Part shown: piece by piece, positions 17,801-25,646 of the stretch
Layout: each line of letters starts with the position of its first letter
How positions within the stretch are numbered: position 1 is the first letter of the stretch
Assembly (NCBI GenBank): GCA_025363455.1
Contig: JANYDW010000062.1
Coordinates: 1-48,271, forward strand
Source of the DNA: Oleiharenicola sp.
GTDB lineage: Bacteria > Verrucomicrobiota > Verrucomicrobiia > Opitutales > Opitutaceae
Direction of reading: 5' to 3'
DNA length: 48,271 nt
Notes under the pieces: generated by a model
What the model was told of the DNA's origin: nothing
The model's database searches: none
What the model saw: only the letters and a program-made list of their open reading frames with translations
Program-made: the position numbers and the translations under genes

Positions 17801-18468
17801 TTGACCTTGAGCCAACGACCGTCGGGCGCGACCAGGGCCACGCCGCTGGGCGCCTGCACGAAGGCTCCGGAAAAGCGGGCCTCGCTTTCCCGCAATTCCT
17901 GCACGGCCCGGCGGCGCTCGGTGATGTTGAGGTGCATGACGACGGCGCCATGCGGATGTGGCCCGGTCACGGGAGTTACCATCAGGAGGAACCAGCGCTG
18001 TTCCGCGGGTCCATGACAGGGATATTCGATTGAGAAGCTCGGGGCGGCGCCCCCGAGCACCGCCCGGATCCCCGCCGCAACTTCATGCGCCTCGGTCGAG
18101 CGGGGGCCCCGGGCCCGGTCGCACACGTCCAGGTAGTTCAGGCCGACCCCAAGGCCCGGGTCCACGCTCAGGTTGGCCCGGCCAAACTGTCGCCAAGCCT
18201 CATTCACCGAGACGATGGTGCCTTGGGCATCGAGCATCGCGATGTGCGCGGGGAGTGCGTTGAGAATGGCGTTCTGCCGGGCGGCGTCATTGCGCTGCAA
18301 TTGTTCCTGGGCGCGCCGCAACACAAATGGCCGGCCCGATCCGCTCGAGACGGTGTCCACTTCGCCGCCCGTCAGCTCCTCCAGGCGCCGCTCGGTCTGG
18401 TGCAAGGTCTCGATCAGCGTCGCCACCTCGTCGCCCTCCAGGGAAGCCGGTGTCTTCCTCGGTTTCAC
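14806..18468 (-). CDS. Hybrid histidine kinase with six PAS domains, Kai-associated
   Basis: 1220 residues, start GTG at 18468 within the overlap GTGA with the kaiB stop. After an N-terminal segment containing LEELTGGEVDTV there are about six PAS domains: NAILNALPAHIAMLDAQG, FVQAPSGVALVAPDGR, LLSTIPDHIYVKDRQS, LADNITDAFWIRSPDM, LNSTLDGILVVDGENR and FEQAAVGVALVEVATG. Several are followed by ISARKQ/ITERK linkers. A HisKA domain follows with the phospho-His in GGVAHDFNN (about residue 845). The ATPase has an N box (QVLMNLAINGWHAL), DTGCGM and GEGTGLGLAVVHGI. A C-terminal receiver has VLVVDDED and LVLTDQTMPGM. No membrane helix was seen, so it is cytoplasmic. It takes the place that SasA fills in cyanobacterial clock output, but its sensory part is PAS-based, not KaiB-like. 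Confidence 0.92.
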   Translation of the reverse strand: MKPRKTPASLEGDEVATLIETLHQTERRLEELTGGEVDTVSSGSGRPFVLRRAQEQLQRNDAARQNAILNALPAHIAMLDAQGTIVSVNEAWRQFGRANLSVDPGLGVGLNYLDVCDRARGPRSTEAHEVAAGIRAVLGGAAPSFSIEYPCHGPAEQRWFLLMVTPVTGPHPHGAVVMHLNITERRRAVQELRESEARFSGAFVQAPSGVALVAPDGRWLKVNQAICDLLGYPEAELLTRTFQDITHPEDLAAELEHVRHLIAGEIRTYQMEKRYIRAHGGLVTVLLNVSLVRDGSGQPVYFISHIQDISARKQAELMLQREQALLSSLLSTIPDHIYVKDRQSRFIRINNSMAQRMGLRDPGAAIGKSDVDFFTAEHAQPAFQQEQDMMATGESIIAVEEKETWTDGLVTWASSTKVPLRNPAGEIVGLIGVSRDITERREVLVALRESNEKFSQLADNITDAFWIRSPDMKHIYYVSPAFEKIWGRSVASLLAHPHQWIDFVLGEDRARVQGAFDALTDGSATLEIEYRIVRPSGEIRWVLVRGFQVRNSTDQPLRHIGIVTDITERKKVEADLQEKTALLEAQLNSTLDGILVVDGENRKILQNQRCIELWQIPPEIVRQNDEKQVQFVMTRTKHPRQFADKIRHLYTHPDEISRDEIELVDGTVLDRYSAPVKGKEGRYYGRIWTFRNITQRKQADDALRESEQRFKTLFEQAAVGVALVEVATGCFVQANQRFCDITGRTRQELKQLTFTAITHPQDQNRDLELMGQLKAGALREYSREKRYQRPDGAESWVSVTISAMWPAGEPPGLCIGIVQDITARKHVEEHLLQAQKMEALGQFSGGVAHDFNNILAAISGYTELARMQLEGAPKVREHLDAVIKAANRAADLVRQILTFSRQQKQTREVLLLQAIVVESMKLMRATIPSTVQIEALIASDAPTVLANANQVHQVLMNLAINGWHALKNHPGQLQVKLEKVAVDAAFAAENPELRPGTYASLSVSDTGCGMDQATLRRVFEPFFTTKPVGEGTGLGLAVVHGIIDSHDGAVTVHSQPGEGTTFRLYFPEHVGDTTAGQSEAGPTPRGQGERVLVVDDEDMLAEMGANLLDRLGYTAESTTSCAQALELVRADPSRFALVLTDQTMPGMTGLQLATQLREIRPDLPLILMSGYNLSLTTDRVGAPGIGNILQKPFTLHSLGLAVHATLAGKSHAPHGTNPPY

Positions 18469-18755
18469 GCGGCCACCGATTCCAGACCGAGAGCCCGCAG
18501 CACCTTGTCAGTCTGGCTGAGAGTGCCGACGATTCTCCGCACGGGGACCGGCGCGAGCCGAATGAGGAGCGGGGTCATGAAGACACGGTCGGCGAGGGCG
18601 CGTTCGGGCTGCTTGAATACATCGACGACTTCAATCTCATGGTGGCCTGGCAGGTGAGCCTGGCAGATGGCCCGGAGGTTGGCCACCGCCAGCACCGAGT
18701 TTTGGGTGTCATCGGCCACATACAGGAGAAACTTGAACTGCAGGGGATGTTTCAT
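18465..18755 (-). CDS. kaiB: Circadian clock protein KaiB homologue
   Basis: 96 residues, close to the cyanobacterial KaiB length. It aligns along its length: KFLLYVADDTQNSVLAVANL matches the KaiB LYVAGNTPNSVRA region, VVDVFKQPERALADRVFMTP matches the [20 protein letters not shown] region, and APVPVRRIVGTLSQTDKVL matches the C-terminal PPPVRKIIGDLS block. KaiB binds the KaiC CI ring and changes fold in the clock. It lies 6 bp after kaiC and overlaps the kinase start by 4 bp, so all are co-translated. Confidence 0.95.
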   Translation of the reverse strand: MKHPLQFKFLLYVADDTQNSVLAVANLRAICQAHLPGHHEIEVVDVFKQPERALADRVFMTPLLIRLAPVPVRRIVGTLSQTDKVLRALGLESVAA

Positions 18756-18761
18756 GGCGGC

Positions 18762-20479
18762 TTACTTTCCTCCCCGCTTCGCCGCATCGGCCCCGCGCAA
18801 CTCGCGCACGCGGAGGCGGCCTCGCGACAACTCGCCTTTGCGGCTCGCCGTGGTGCGGATCAGCAGCGTCTTCTCGACCTTCTTCGCCAGCAGTTCCGTC
18901 TGGAGGGACTTGGCGCGGACCTCGAGGACCGCTTCCTCCGCATCGAGGCTGACCCGCTTGAGCTTGGCCGCCACCTCGGCGACCTCATTGGCCACCCGCT
19001 CGGCGCTCTCCCGTTCCCAGCGCAACGTGCCCATCAGCACCTCACCGCCGGCGGTGTAGATGTCCGTCAGGGTGACCCCCTTGTCGCTCAGGATCAGCTC
19101 GCGCACCTGGTTCGAGTGCGACATGCCGCGCGACTTGATGATCGCCAGGCCGCGGTTGCGCTCGCCGGCCTGCACGAGGTAGTTGAGATGAATCCAGGTA
19201 TCGGCCAGCGTGGAAATCTGCAGCGGCGTGCCGCCATTGTTCGGGTTGGCCATCTCGTCGAGCAGGCTGGTGCAGACCATCGTGATGCTGTCGGCTTTCG
19301 ACCAGTCGATCAGCCGTTCGGCCACGCCATGCGCAGTCAGCTCGTTGCCCGCCTTGGACAGGGTGGACACCGGATCGATGACGAGGCAGCGGGCGCGATG
19401 TTCCTTCGCCAGCGCCTTGATGCGCACCAGCAGGGTTTCGGCGCTGCCGGTGATGGTGCGGGCCGAGATCATGCGGAGCAGGCCGCTTTTCACGTAGCGA
19501 TCCAACCGGATGCCGACCGAGGACAGGTTGCGGATCACTTCGCTGCCGTCCGAATCGAAGCCGACAAACATGGTGCGCTCGCCGCGCCGGCACGCCGCCT
19601 CGGCGAAGGCGCCGCTCAGGGTCGTCTTGGCCGTGCCGGGGACGCCGGTGATCAGCACGCTGGCGCCCCGGTAGTAGCCGCCCCCCAGCATGGTATCGAG
19701 GCGCTTCACGCCGCTCGTCACGCGCTCGGTGGTCACCTTGGCATCCACCCGGCCGAGCATGCGGGCGATGGCGACATCAAAGCCGGCTTTGCCGATCACG
19801 AAGGGCGATTCGTTCTCGTCGAAGTTCGAGCCGCGATACTTCTGCACCCGCAGGTTGCGTTGTGACACGCCGAATTCCACGCGGTGGCTGAGGATCACGG
19901 CGCAATCCACCATGAATTGCATGAAGGTGAAGGAATTGCCATCGTCCCCGCCGGTCTTCGACGTGATGACGGCCGTGAGTTGCTTCGCCATCAGCCACTC
20001 ATGCAGCCGGTAGATTTCCCGGCGCTTCGCGGCGTCGTCGGGGAGCAGGGCGAGCAGGATGTCGAGTGCATCGAACACGATGCGCCGGACCTTCATCCCC
20101 TTGATTTGCGCCCCGAGCGCCGCGAGCATGCCGCTCAAATCGAAGGTGCCCGACTGGATCAGTTCGGGCTGCGGCTGGACGTCGATGAGACAAAGCTTTT
20201 TTTCCGCTGCAGCTCGGCGAGGTTCCAGCCGAAGCTCTCCGCATTGGCGGCGAGGCGCTCGGCCGTCTCCTCGAACGCGATGAAGATGCCAGGTTCATGG
20301 AAATCCCGGGCGCCGCGCACCAGGAATTGCAGGGCGAAGATCGTCTTGCCGGAGCCCGGCCCGCCCGCCAGCAGCGTGGTCCGGCCGCGGGGCAGACCGC
20401 CGTCGGTGATTTCGTCAAAGCCTTCGATGCCGGTGAAGGCCTTGAGCGGATTTCTGGCAGGTTTGGCTTTGTATTTCAT
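18762..20479 (-). CDS. kaiC: KaiC-family ATPase/kinase, split by a frameshift at an A7 run
   Basis: Two adjacent frames together encode one 572-residue KaiC: the first from ATG 20479 to the run at 20197-20203, the second to 18762. Reading one base back at the run (R92-K-K then K-L-C-L-I-D) restores a continuous protein. CI: Walker A GGPGSGKT (39-46) and the paired Glu in FEET (70-71). CII: Walker A GVPGTAKT (279-286) with Ala before Lys, and FDSD (308-311) where the catalytic Glu pair is normally found. The ST pair of the autophosphorylation site is kept in QISTLADT (423-424). A charged, coiled-coil-like C-terminal tail of about 80 residues follows. KaiC hexamers couple ATP use to phosphorylation and signal via KaiB. 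No kaiA is nearby. Frameshift may be real, recoded, or a sequencing error. Confidence 0.9.
20197..20203 (-). other. A7 homopolymer at the kaiC frameshift
   Basis: Seven A on the coding strand, preceded by CGG and followed by GCTTTG. Zero frame gives RKKS and a stop 17 codons later; a -1 slip gives RKKKLCLID and the rest of KaiC. This is the right kind of sequence for polymerase or ribosome slippage and equally for base-call error. Confidence 0.8.
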
Positions 20480-21020
20480 GACTGGTTTGATGGGGATGGG
20501 TTGAAACAGCCGCGGTCCTGCCAGAATTCCTAGGCTTGCCGGGCGATTCCCTCATGGGTGGGTTTGTTCATAAAGGGAGGGTTCATAACCAGAACAGTGC
20601 GAGGGGTGCCCGGTTCCCGGGTTTCGTCGTGAAAGCCACGCATACTTTGAAGACTTTTATGCCGCTGTCGTTACGACGCGGGATGGCCGCCGTGGTCTGG
20701 CCAGATGGTTTCCAGGCCAAGGCGAGGGTCGCGATCGGGTTGGGCATGAACTCCGGCACCTTGATGGCGGGTGGCGCGGTTGCGCCTCGCGTTTTGCATC
20801 GCACCTTCCTTGAGCAGCGTTTCCTGCACCGAGGCGGTGCGCGGATGATGACTATCCGGCGCGGAGGGTAGGGGTAAATTCATAGTGTGCTGCGATCAGG
20901 AAAACGACACGCAGCTGGCCGGACTGGACGACGAGCGGGGAAATCCCCGATGGCGTTACTCTACGCCCAACCATATGGGCCGGCATAGGGGGGGAAACCC
21001 GTAGGGACTTCCCCTTGGCT
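20480..21020. promoter_or_regulatory. 541-bp intergenic region upstream of kaiC
   Basis: No convincing gene. It holds two direct GTTCATAA repeats at 20566-20573 and 20581-20588, 15 bp start to start, about 90-110 bp upstream of kaiC; these could bind a regulator. It also holds a GGGGAAATCCCC palindrome at 20937-20948 and GCCC..GGGC words near 20965-20985. A minus-strand frame at about 20583-20804 (73 codons, preceded by AAGGAAGG) may be a small gene, but codon use is unconvincing. It lies between kaiC and the trxB stop, so it probably carries the kai promoter. Confidence 0.4.
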
Positions 21021-21965
21021 CTACCCGCCCTTTTCTGCGAGCCAGCGCTCTGCTTCGATCGCGGCCTGGCAGCCCATGCCCGCCGCCGTGATGGCCTGGC
21101 GGTAATGGTGGTCCGCGCAGTCGCCGGCGACGTACACGCCGGGCGTCTTCGTCTGCACCTGGCTGTGTCCGGTGGGCAAAAAATAACCCTGGTCATCCGT
21201 GTCCACGGCGTCCTTGAACGGCGCGGTGTTCGGCACGTGCCCGATGGCGACGAAGATGCCTTTCACGGGCAGGACCGACTCGGCGTTGGTCTTGACGTGC
21301 TTCACCTTGAGGCCGCTGACGGCGCCCGCGGAGACGCCTTCGACCGCGACCGGCACGCTGTCCCACACCGGCTGGATCTTCGGGTGGGCGAGGACGCGGT
21401 CGGACATGATCTTCGAGGCGCGCAGCGTGTCGCGGCGGTGCACGAGGTAAACCTTGCTGGCGAAACGCGTGAGGAACAGCGCCTCCTCGGCTGCGCTGTC
21501 GCCGCCGCCGAGCACGGCCACATCCATCTGGCGGTAGAACGCGCCGTCGCAGGTTGCGCAGGTCGTCACGCCCTTGCCGCCGAAGAGTTCCTTCTCGCCG
21601 GGAATGCCGGTCATGCGCGGCGAGGCGCCGGTGGCGACGATGATGGTCTTGGCCTTGATCTCGCGGTCGACGAGCTTGAGCGTGTAGGGCCACGCGGAAG
21701 TATCGAGGCCCTGCACCGTGCCGCTCTCGTACCGCGTGCCGAACTTTTCCGCCTGCTTGCGCAGATTCTGCATCAGCTCGTAGCCGTCGATGCCTTCGGG
21801 AAAGCCGGGAAAATTCTCGACCTCGGAGGTCGTGGTCAGCTGGCCGCCGGGGAGCACGCCCTCGATCACGAGGGGCGCGAGGCTGGCGCGACCGGTGTAG
21901 ATGGCGGCGGTGAGGCCGGCGCAACCGGTACCGACGATGACGACGTTTTCAACTTGGACGGACAT
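21021..21965 (-). CDS. trxB: Thioredoxin reductase
   Basis: 314 residues, the usual TrxB length. FAD-binding [12 protein letters not shown] (GxGxxG) is at the N-terminus, the redox-active Cys pair is in [11 protein letters not shown] (about residue 136), NADPH-binding [12 protein letters not shown] follows, and the C-terminal FAD segment is [23 protein letters not shown]. It transfers electrons from NADPH to thioredoxin in the cytoplasm. The usual GSGPAG is GTGCAG here, a mild variation. The ATG at 21965 is chosen over the longer frame, whose first 30 residues do not fit the family. It is transcribed alone; the PilZ-like gene is divergent, starting 181 bp away. Confidence 0.95.
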   Translation of the reverse strand: MSVQVENVVIVGTGCAGLTAAIYTGRASLAPLVIEGVLPGGQLTTTSEVENFPGFPEGIDGYELMQNLRKQAEKFGTRYESGTVQGLDTSAWPYTLKLVDREIKAKTIIVATGASPRMTGIPGEKELFGGKGVTTCATCDGAFYRQMDVAVLGGGDSAAEEALFLTRFASKVYLVHRRDTLRASKIMSDRVLAHPKIQPVWDSVPVAVEGVSAGAVSGLKVKHVKTNAESVLPVKGIFVAIGHVPNTAPFKDAVDTDDQGYFLPTGHSQVQTKTPGVYVAGDCADHHYRQAITAAGMGCQAAIEAERWLAEKGG

Positions 21966-22146
21966 GAGGCACCAAAAGAGAGCCAACCCCGTTCGCGGCG
22001 CAACCCCGGAGATGCGCCCGGCGTAAATTTCCACGGGTCCGGCCCGTCCCTTCACCGCTCAAGATCGAGCGCCCGGTGCCGTTGAACCAGGATGCCTGGG
22101 TCCGGTCTTTCGCCCCCGCCGGTGCGCCGTTCCCACCCCCCAGCCG

Positions 22147-22911
22147 ATGCAATTCTTCAAACGGATCCTGAAATTCAAGGACGCCGAGGCTGCGCCGTCT
22201 GAACGGCGCAGTGGGCAGCGCTTTGCGCCCAACGTGAAGTTTCCGCTCAAGACAGTGCTTAATGTGGCCGGGCGGGATGATACCGGGGCCGTTTTGCAAA
22301 ACAGCCGCGGGGGCGGCTGGGATTGGGGCGGGCGCCTGGTGAATTTTTCCGACACGGGAGCCCGGGTGCAGCTTCCCTCCTCGGTCGTCGCCGCGCGCGG
22401 CGATCCCTGCTTGCTCAAGCTCAGTCTCGGGGGCTACGCACTGAAATTGCCCAGTCGCATCGCGAATGTCCGTGAACAAGACGGCTCGATCCTCTTTGGC
22501 CTGACCTTGGACAGTGCGGACGAAGGTACGCGCCGGGCCTACCGGCAGCTGCTCGAACTCGTGGCCTTGGGCGCCAACCTCAAGCCGGTGAAATCGTCGT
22601 CCAAGCCCGACCAGTCCGGACGGTTGGTGGAGCACTACGAGGGCGACACGAGCGGCGCCCGGCTCAGCGTCTGGCGCGACCAGGACAGCCGGGCGGTGAC
22701 GGCTTTTTCATTCAGGTTGAAGGACTGCAGCGTGCGCGGGACCGCCGGCAGTGGATTGGAATACCTGATCGGACCCGGGCCGGATCAGGCGTGCCCGGCT
22801 CCTCCATCCCAGACAGCCGAAATCCACCGGCTATTCCAATGGGTCGTGCCCAACCTCGCCCCGGCCGTGCCGGCCGACGTGCGCAAATTCCTGCAGGCCT
22901 ACGCGGCCTGA
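22147..22911 (+). CDS. PilZ-like domain protein, paralogue A
   Basis: 254 residues. It opens MQFFKRILK, then SERRSGQRFAPNVKFPLK and LVNFSDTGARVQLP, which resemble the RRxxxR and D/NxSxxG elements of PilZ c-di-GMP-binding domains. The second half (from about residue 165) is a conserved block ending EIHRLFQWVVPNLAPAVPADVRKFLQAY. An equally long paralogue lies at 31649-32413. A role in c-di-GMP response is possible but rests on partial motif similarity. It has no signal peptide and stands alone on the plus strand. Confidence 0.7.
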   Translation: MQFFKRILKFKDAEAAPSERRSGQRFAPNVKFPLKTVLNVAGRDDTGAVLQNSRGGGWDWGGRLVNFSDTGARVQLPSSVVAARGDPCLLKLSLGGYALKLPSRIANVREQDGSILFGLTLDSADEGTRRAYRQLLELVALGANLKPVKSSSKPDQSGRLVEHYEGDTSGARLSVWRDQDSRAVTAFSFRLKDCSVRGTAGSGLEYLIGPGPDQACPAPPSQTAEIHRLFQWVVPNLAPAVPADVRKFLQAYAA

Positions 22912-22919
22912 GCCGGATC

Positions 22920-23206
22920 ACGCAGTTGGATGGGCGTCGGTTTCCACACCGACGTCTGCCTGCGGGTCACCCTTTAGCCGGAATTCCTCAGACCGTTAAC
23001 CGCTAATTTTCGCTAATCCGCGCTAATGAAGGCCGTAGCCATTTTTTCTCGGAGGGCACCGATCAGGTGAAGCGGCTGGGACCTCGGTTCCGTTTCAATC
23101 CTATGATTAGCGTTCATGAGCGTGAATTAGCGGTTGGGCATTTGAGGTTTTTAGGATTAGGGCGGACACCTTGCGCGAGAAATTGTCGCTCGATTGCCTG
23201 GGTTCG
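22920..23206. repeat. Repeat-filled spacer with CGCTAAT-type words
   Basis: It contains a GTCGGTTTCCACACCGAC hairpin near 22935, then TTAACCGCTAATTTTCGCTA and CGCTAATG (about 22996-23027). The reverse form ATTAGCGTTCATGAGCGTGA and ATTAGCGGTT lies at about 23105-23140. The two blocks can pair into a long hairpin. No gene was seen. Confidence 0.55.
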
Positions 23207-23641
23207 TCAGATCTCGACCACCCGGTTGGGCAGTTCGTTGGTGTCGTCGGGCCGCCGCGGGAAATGTTCCGCCAGCAGCGCGCCCGCGCGATCGATGCCC
23301 GCGAGCAGCCCGGCGGTAAACTCGCCGCGCTGGAAGGAGCCCGTCATGGCGGCGGCCAGTTCATCCCAGAAGGCCTGGCCGCATTTTGCGTGCACCGCCT
23401 CGTCGCCGATGACGGCAAAAGTTTGCGAGGCGGGGGCGACGAAGAGCAGCACGCCATTGCGCTCGCGGGTCTGGGCCATGCCGAGCCGGTTGAACGCGGC
23501 TTGCGCGGCGACCACGGGATCAGGCGCGGGTTCGTGCAGCACGACCACGCGGATTTCGCCGGAGGTGATGGACTCGGCGCGGGTGATCGCCGCCTCCAGG
23601 GCGGGATGGTCAAGCTGCTTGATGAAATCGGATTTTTTCAT
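23207..23641 (-). CDS. TPM-domain protein (TLP18.3/Psb32/MOLO-1 family)
   Basis: 144 residues with no signal peptide. A TPM-type domain covers nearly all of it: LEAAITRAESITSGEIRVVVLHE, RNGVLLFVAPASQTFAVIGDEAVHAK and FWDELAAAMTGSFQRGEFTAGLLAGI. It lacks the C-terminal Gly-rich tail of its neighbour and is probably the soluble member of the pair. It starts 1 bp after the stop of the upstream TPM gene. Third gene of a lemA-TPM-TPM operon; family function is unclear, often linked to membrane protein upkeep. Confidence 0.85.
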   Translation of the reverse strand: MKKSDFIKQLDHPALEAAITRAESITSGEIRVVVLHEPAPDPVVAAQAAFNRLGMAQTRERNGVLLFVAPASQTFAVIGDEAVHAKCGQAFWDELAAAMTGSFQRGEFTAGLLAGIDRAGALLAEHFPRRPDDTNELPNRVVEI

Positions 23642-23642
23642 G

Positions 23643-24392
23643 TTACCACGATCCTCCCGCGCCGCCGCCGCCAAAGCTGCCGCCGCCGCCGGAAAAACCG
23701 CCTCCACCTCCGCCGCCGGAGTTCGACCACCCGGAGTTGCCGCTGCGCATCAGCGAGCTCCCGATGATGTAGGGCAGGACGGACCGGCGGCGCCGGGAGG
23801 CGAAAATGATGATAAGGACGAAAATGAACAAGAATCCCGCGCCGCCCGATCGACCCACGTTGCTCCGCTGGCCTTCGCTCCGGGTGGCCCCGCTGCCCTG
23901 GTATTCACCCTTAGTGGCGGCGATCATCGCGCTGACGGCGGCGGTCATGCCGCCGTCGATATCATGAGCGCGGAAGCGCGGCACGATCTCCTGCTCGATG
24001 ATGCGCTTGGCGGTGGCATCAGGCAGCACGGCCTCCAGTCCATAGCCGACCTGCAGGTAGAGCTTGTGCTCGGCCATGAAGGCGAAGAGCACGGCGCCGT
24101 TTTTCTTCCCCGCCTGGCCCGCCCGCCACGCCTGAGCAATGCGCACCGTGTAGTCGTCCACCGAGGAGTCAGACTCCATCTTGGGATAGAGCACAACGAG
24201 CAGCTGGTTCGAACTCGCGCGTTCAAATTGCTCGAGCTGGGCGTTCAACCGGTCGGCGACCGGTGGGGAGACCACGCCGGCGTAGTCATTGAAATAGCGG
24301 GGCGGGGCCGGCGGGATCCGCTCGGCGGCCGCCAGCGCCCCTCCGCCCAGCAGGACGGCGGCCAGGAGCAGCAGGTGCCGGGGAAGCTTCAC
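23643..24392 (-). CDS. YgcG-like TPM-domain membrane protein with Gly-rich tail
   Basis: 249 residues, start GTG at 24392 inside a GTGA overlap with the lemA stop. A signal peptide (LLLLAAVLLGGGALAAAE) is followed by a TPM domain (YFNDYAGVVSPPVADRLNAQLEQFE to about residue 155), a hydrophobic helix (GFLFIFVLIIIFASRRRR) and a Gly/Ser-rich C-terminus (GGGGGGGFSGGGGSFGGGGA). This is the standard YgcG architecture. YgcG and LemA are often encoded together and are thought to act at the cell envelope. Confidence 0.92.
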   Translation of the reverse strand: MKLPRHLLLLAAVLLGGGALAAAERIPPAPPRYFNDYAGVVSPPVADRLNAQLEQFERASSNQLLVVLYPKMESDSSVDDYTVRIAQAWRAGQAGKKNGAVLFAFMAEHKLYLQVGYGLEAVLPDATAKRIIEQEIVPRFRAHDIDGGMTAAVSAMIAATKGEYQGSGATRSEGQRSNVGRSGGAGFLFIFVLIIIFASRRRRSVLPYIIGSSLMRSGNSGWSNSGGGGGGGFSGGGGSFGGGGAGGSW

Positions 24393-25000
24393 GGCTTCTT
24401 GTTGAAATCAAACGAGACCGCTGGTGGCGTTTCGGCACCAGGCTTGGCGTTGAAATACGGTTTCTCGCCGAAGCCAAACATCCCGGCGAAGAAGACCGCG
24501 GGCACGCGCTTGATGGCGGAGTTGTAGTCACGGGCCAGGTCGTTGAACCGGCCGCGTTCGACACTGATACGGTTCTCGGTGCCCTCGAGCTGAGCCTGCA
24601 GCTCCGAGAAATTGGCCGTGGCCTTAAGCGACGGGTAGTTTTCGGCGACGACGAGCAGGCGGGAGAGCGCCGAGGACAACGCGCCCTGCGCCTGCTCGAA
24701 CTGGGCGAGCTGGGCCGCGGTGGGCGTGCCAGTGGGGTTGAGCTGGACCTTGCCGACCGAGGCGCGGGCGGTGGTGATCTCCGTGAGGGTGGACTTCTCA
24801 AAGTTGGCGGCGCCGGAGACGGTGGCGACGAGGTTGGGGATGAGGTCGGCGCGGCGCTGGTAGACATTCTGCACCTGGGCCCACTGGGCATCGACGGCCT
24901 GGGCCCGGTTGACGAGGCCGTTGTACTGGCCGGACAGGAAAAGGAATCCAAGTACGACAATCGCAATGAGGACTCCGAAGACAATGAGAACGGTTTTCAT
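24389..25000 (-). CDS. lemA: LemA family protein
   Basis: 203 residues. One N-terminal membrane helix (VLIVFGVLIAIVVLGFLFL) leads to a long helical domain with the LemA hallmarks YNGLVNRAQAVDAQWAQVQN, RRADLIPNLVATV, SRLLVVAENYPSLKATANF and ENRISVERGRFNDLARDYN. It is membrane-anchored and likely faces the periplasm. First gene of the lemA-ygcG-TPM operon with tight spacing and a 4-bp overlap. Confidence 0.95.
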   Translation of the reverse strand: MKTVLIVFGVLIAIVVLGFLFLSGQYNGLVNRAQAVDAQWAQVQNVYQRRADLIPNLVATVSGAANFEKSTLTEITTARASVGKVQLNPTGTPTAAQLAQFEQAQGALSSALSRLLVVAENYPSLKATANFSELQAQLEGTENRISVERGRFNDLARDYNSAIKRVPAVFFAGMFGFGEKPYFNAKPGAETPPAVSFDFNKKP

Positions 25001-25115
25001 GGGACGACGTCACTAATGCACGCCATTGCCCCGTGACGCAAGCGGCCGGTCGTTACACAAACACCACTTGTTTCGCCTTGGTTCCCTGCCCAGACTGCCG
25101 CCCGAACTCCTTTCC

Positions 25116-25568
25116 ATGGGCATTCTCAGAATCATCCTCGCCGTGGTCGTGGTCATCGTGGCCCTGACCCTTCTCGGGAAATTCAACCAGAAAATCGACG
25201 ACATGGGCAGCAGGGCCACCGCGGCCGCCTCGGCCCGCAACGCGAAGGATCCGGGGTTGAGCCCCGCGGGCTTTTTCCTGCTCAGCCGGGAGGACGCCCA
25301 GAACCCGCGGGTGGCGATCATGTCGGCGCCCAACTGCCCGAGCGCCGAGACCCAGCGCGCCGAGGCCCTCGCTTCCTCCCTCAACTCTGCCGGCATCCCC
25401 TGCGAGTTGAAGCAGGGCATCGAATTTCAGTTTCACGATCCCGCGGATGTCGATCGGGTGAACAAATACATGGCGAACGTCGCCAACCCGCTCGTGGTCG
25501 TGCGCGGCTGGGCCAAGGGCAACCCGGCGGCGCAGGACGTCATCGCGCAGTACCAGGCGGGCCCATAG
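25116..25568 (+). CDS. Membrane-anchored protein of unknown function
   Basis: 150 residues from ATG 25116. One N-terminal membrane helix (GILRIILAVVVVIVALTLLG) is followed by a soluble part of about 120 residues with AIMSAPNCPSAETQRAEALASSLNSAGIPCELK. It holds two Cys, but no CxxC, so a thioredoxin function is not supported. I do not recognise the family. It is divergent from lemA. The longer frame from 25026 reads as non-coding leader. Confidence 0.6.
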   Translation: MGILRIILAVVVVIVALTLLGKFNQKIDDMGSRATAAASARNAKDPGLSPAGFFLLSREDAQNPRVAIMSAPNCPSAETQRAEALASSLNSAGIPCELKQGIEFQFHDPADVDRVNKYMANVANPLVVVRGWAKGNPAAQDVIAQYQAGP

Positions 25569-25582
25569 GAATTGCCTGGTCT

Positions 25583-25636
25583 CGGCGTAGCAGTGGTGCC
25601 AAACCGCTCGCCAGCCGTCTCACGACCGCTGCTACG
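25583..25636. repeat. GTAGCAGTGGT..GCTGCTAC palindrome
   Basis: An imperfect inverted repeat between convergent genes, of the same type as those at 5482-5540 and 6889-6946. It could end both transcripts. Confidence 0.5.
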
Positions 25637-25646
25637 TTTCCGGGCT

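Noticed and set aside
20583..20804. 73-codon minus-strand frame upstream of kaiC
   Set aside because: A fair ribosome site (AAGGAAGG) precedes it, but the site fits a different frame's ATG equally well and no family is seen.
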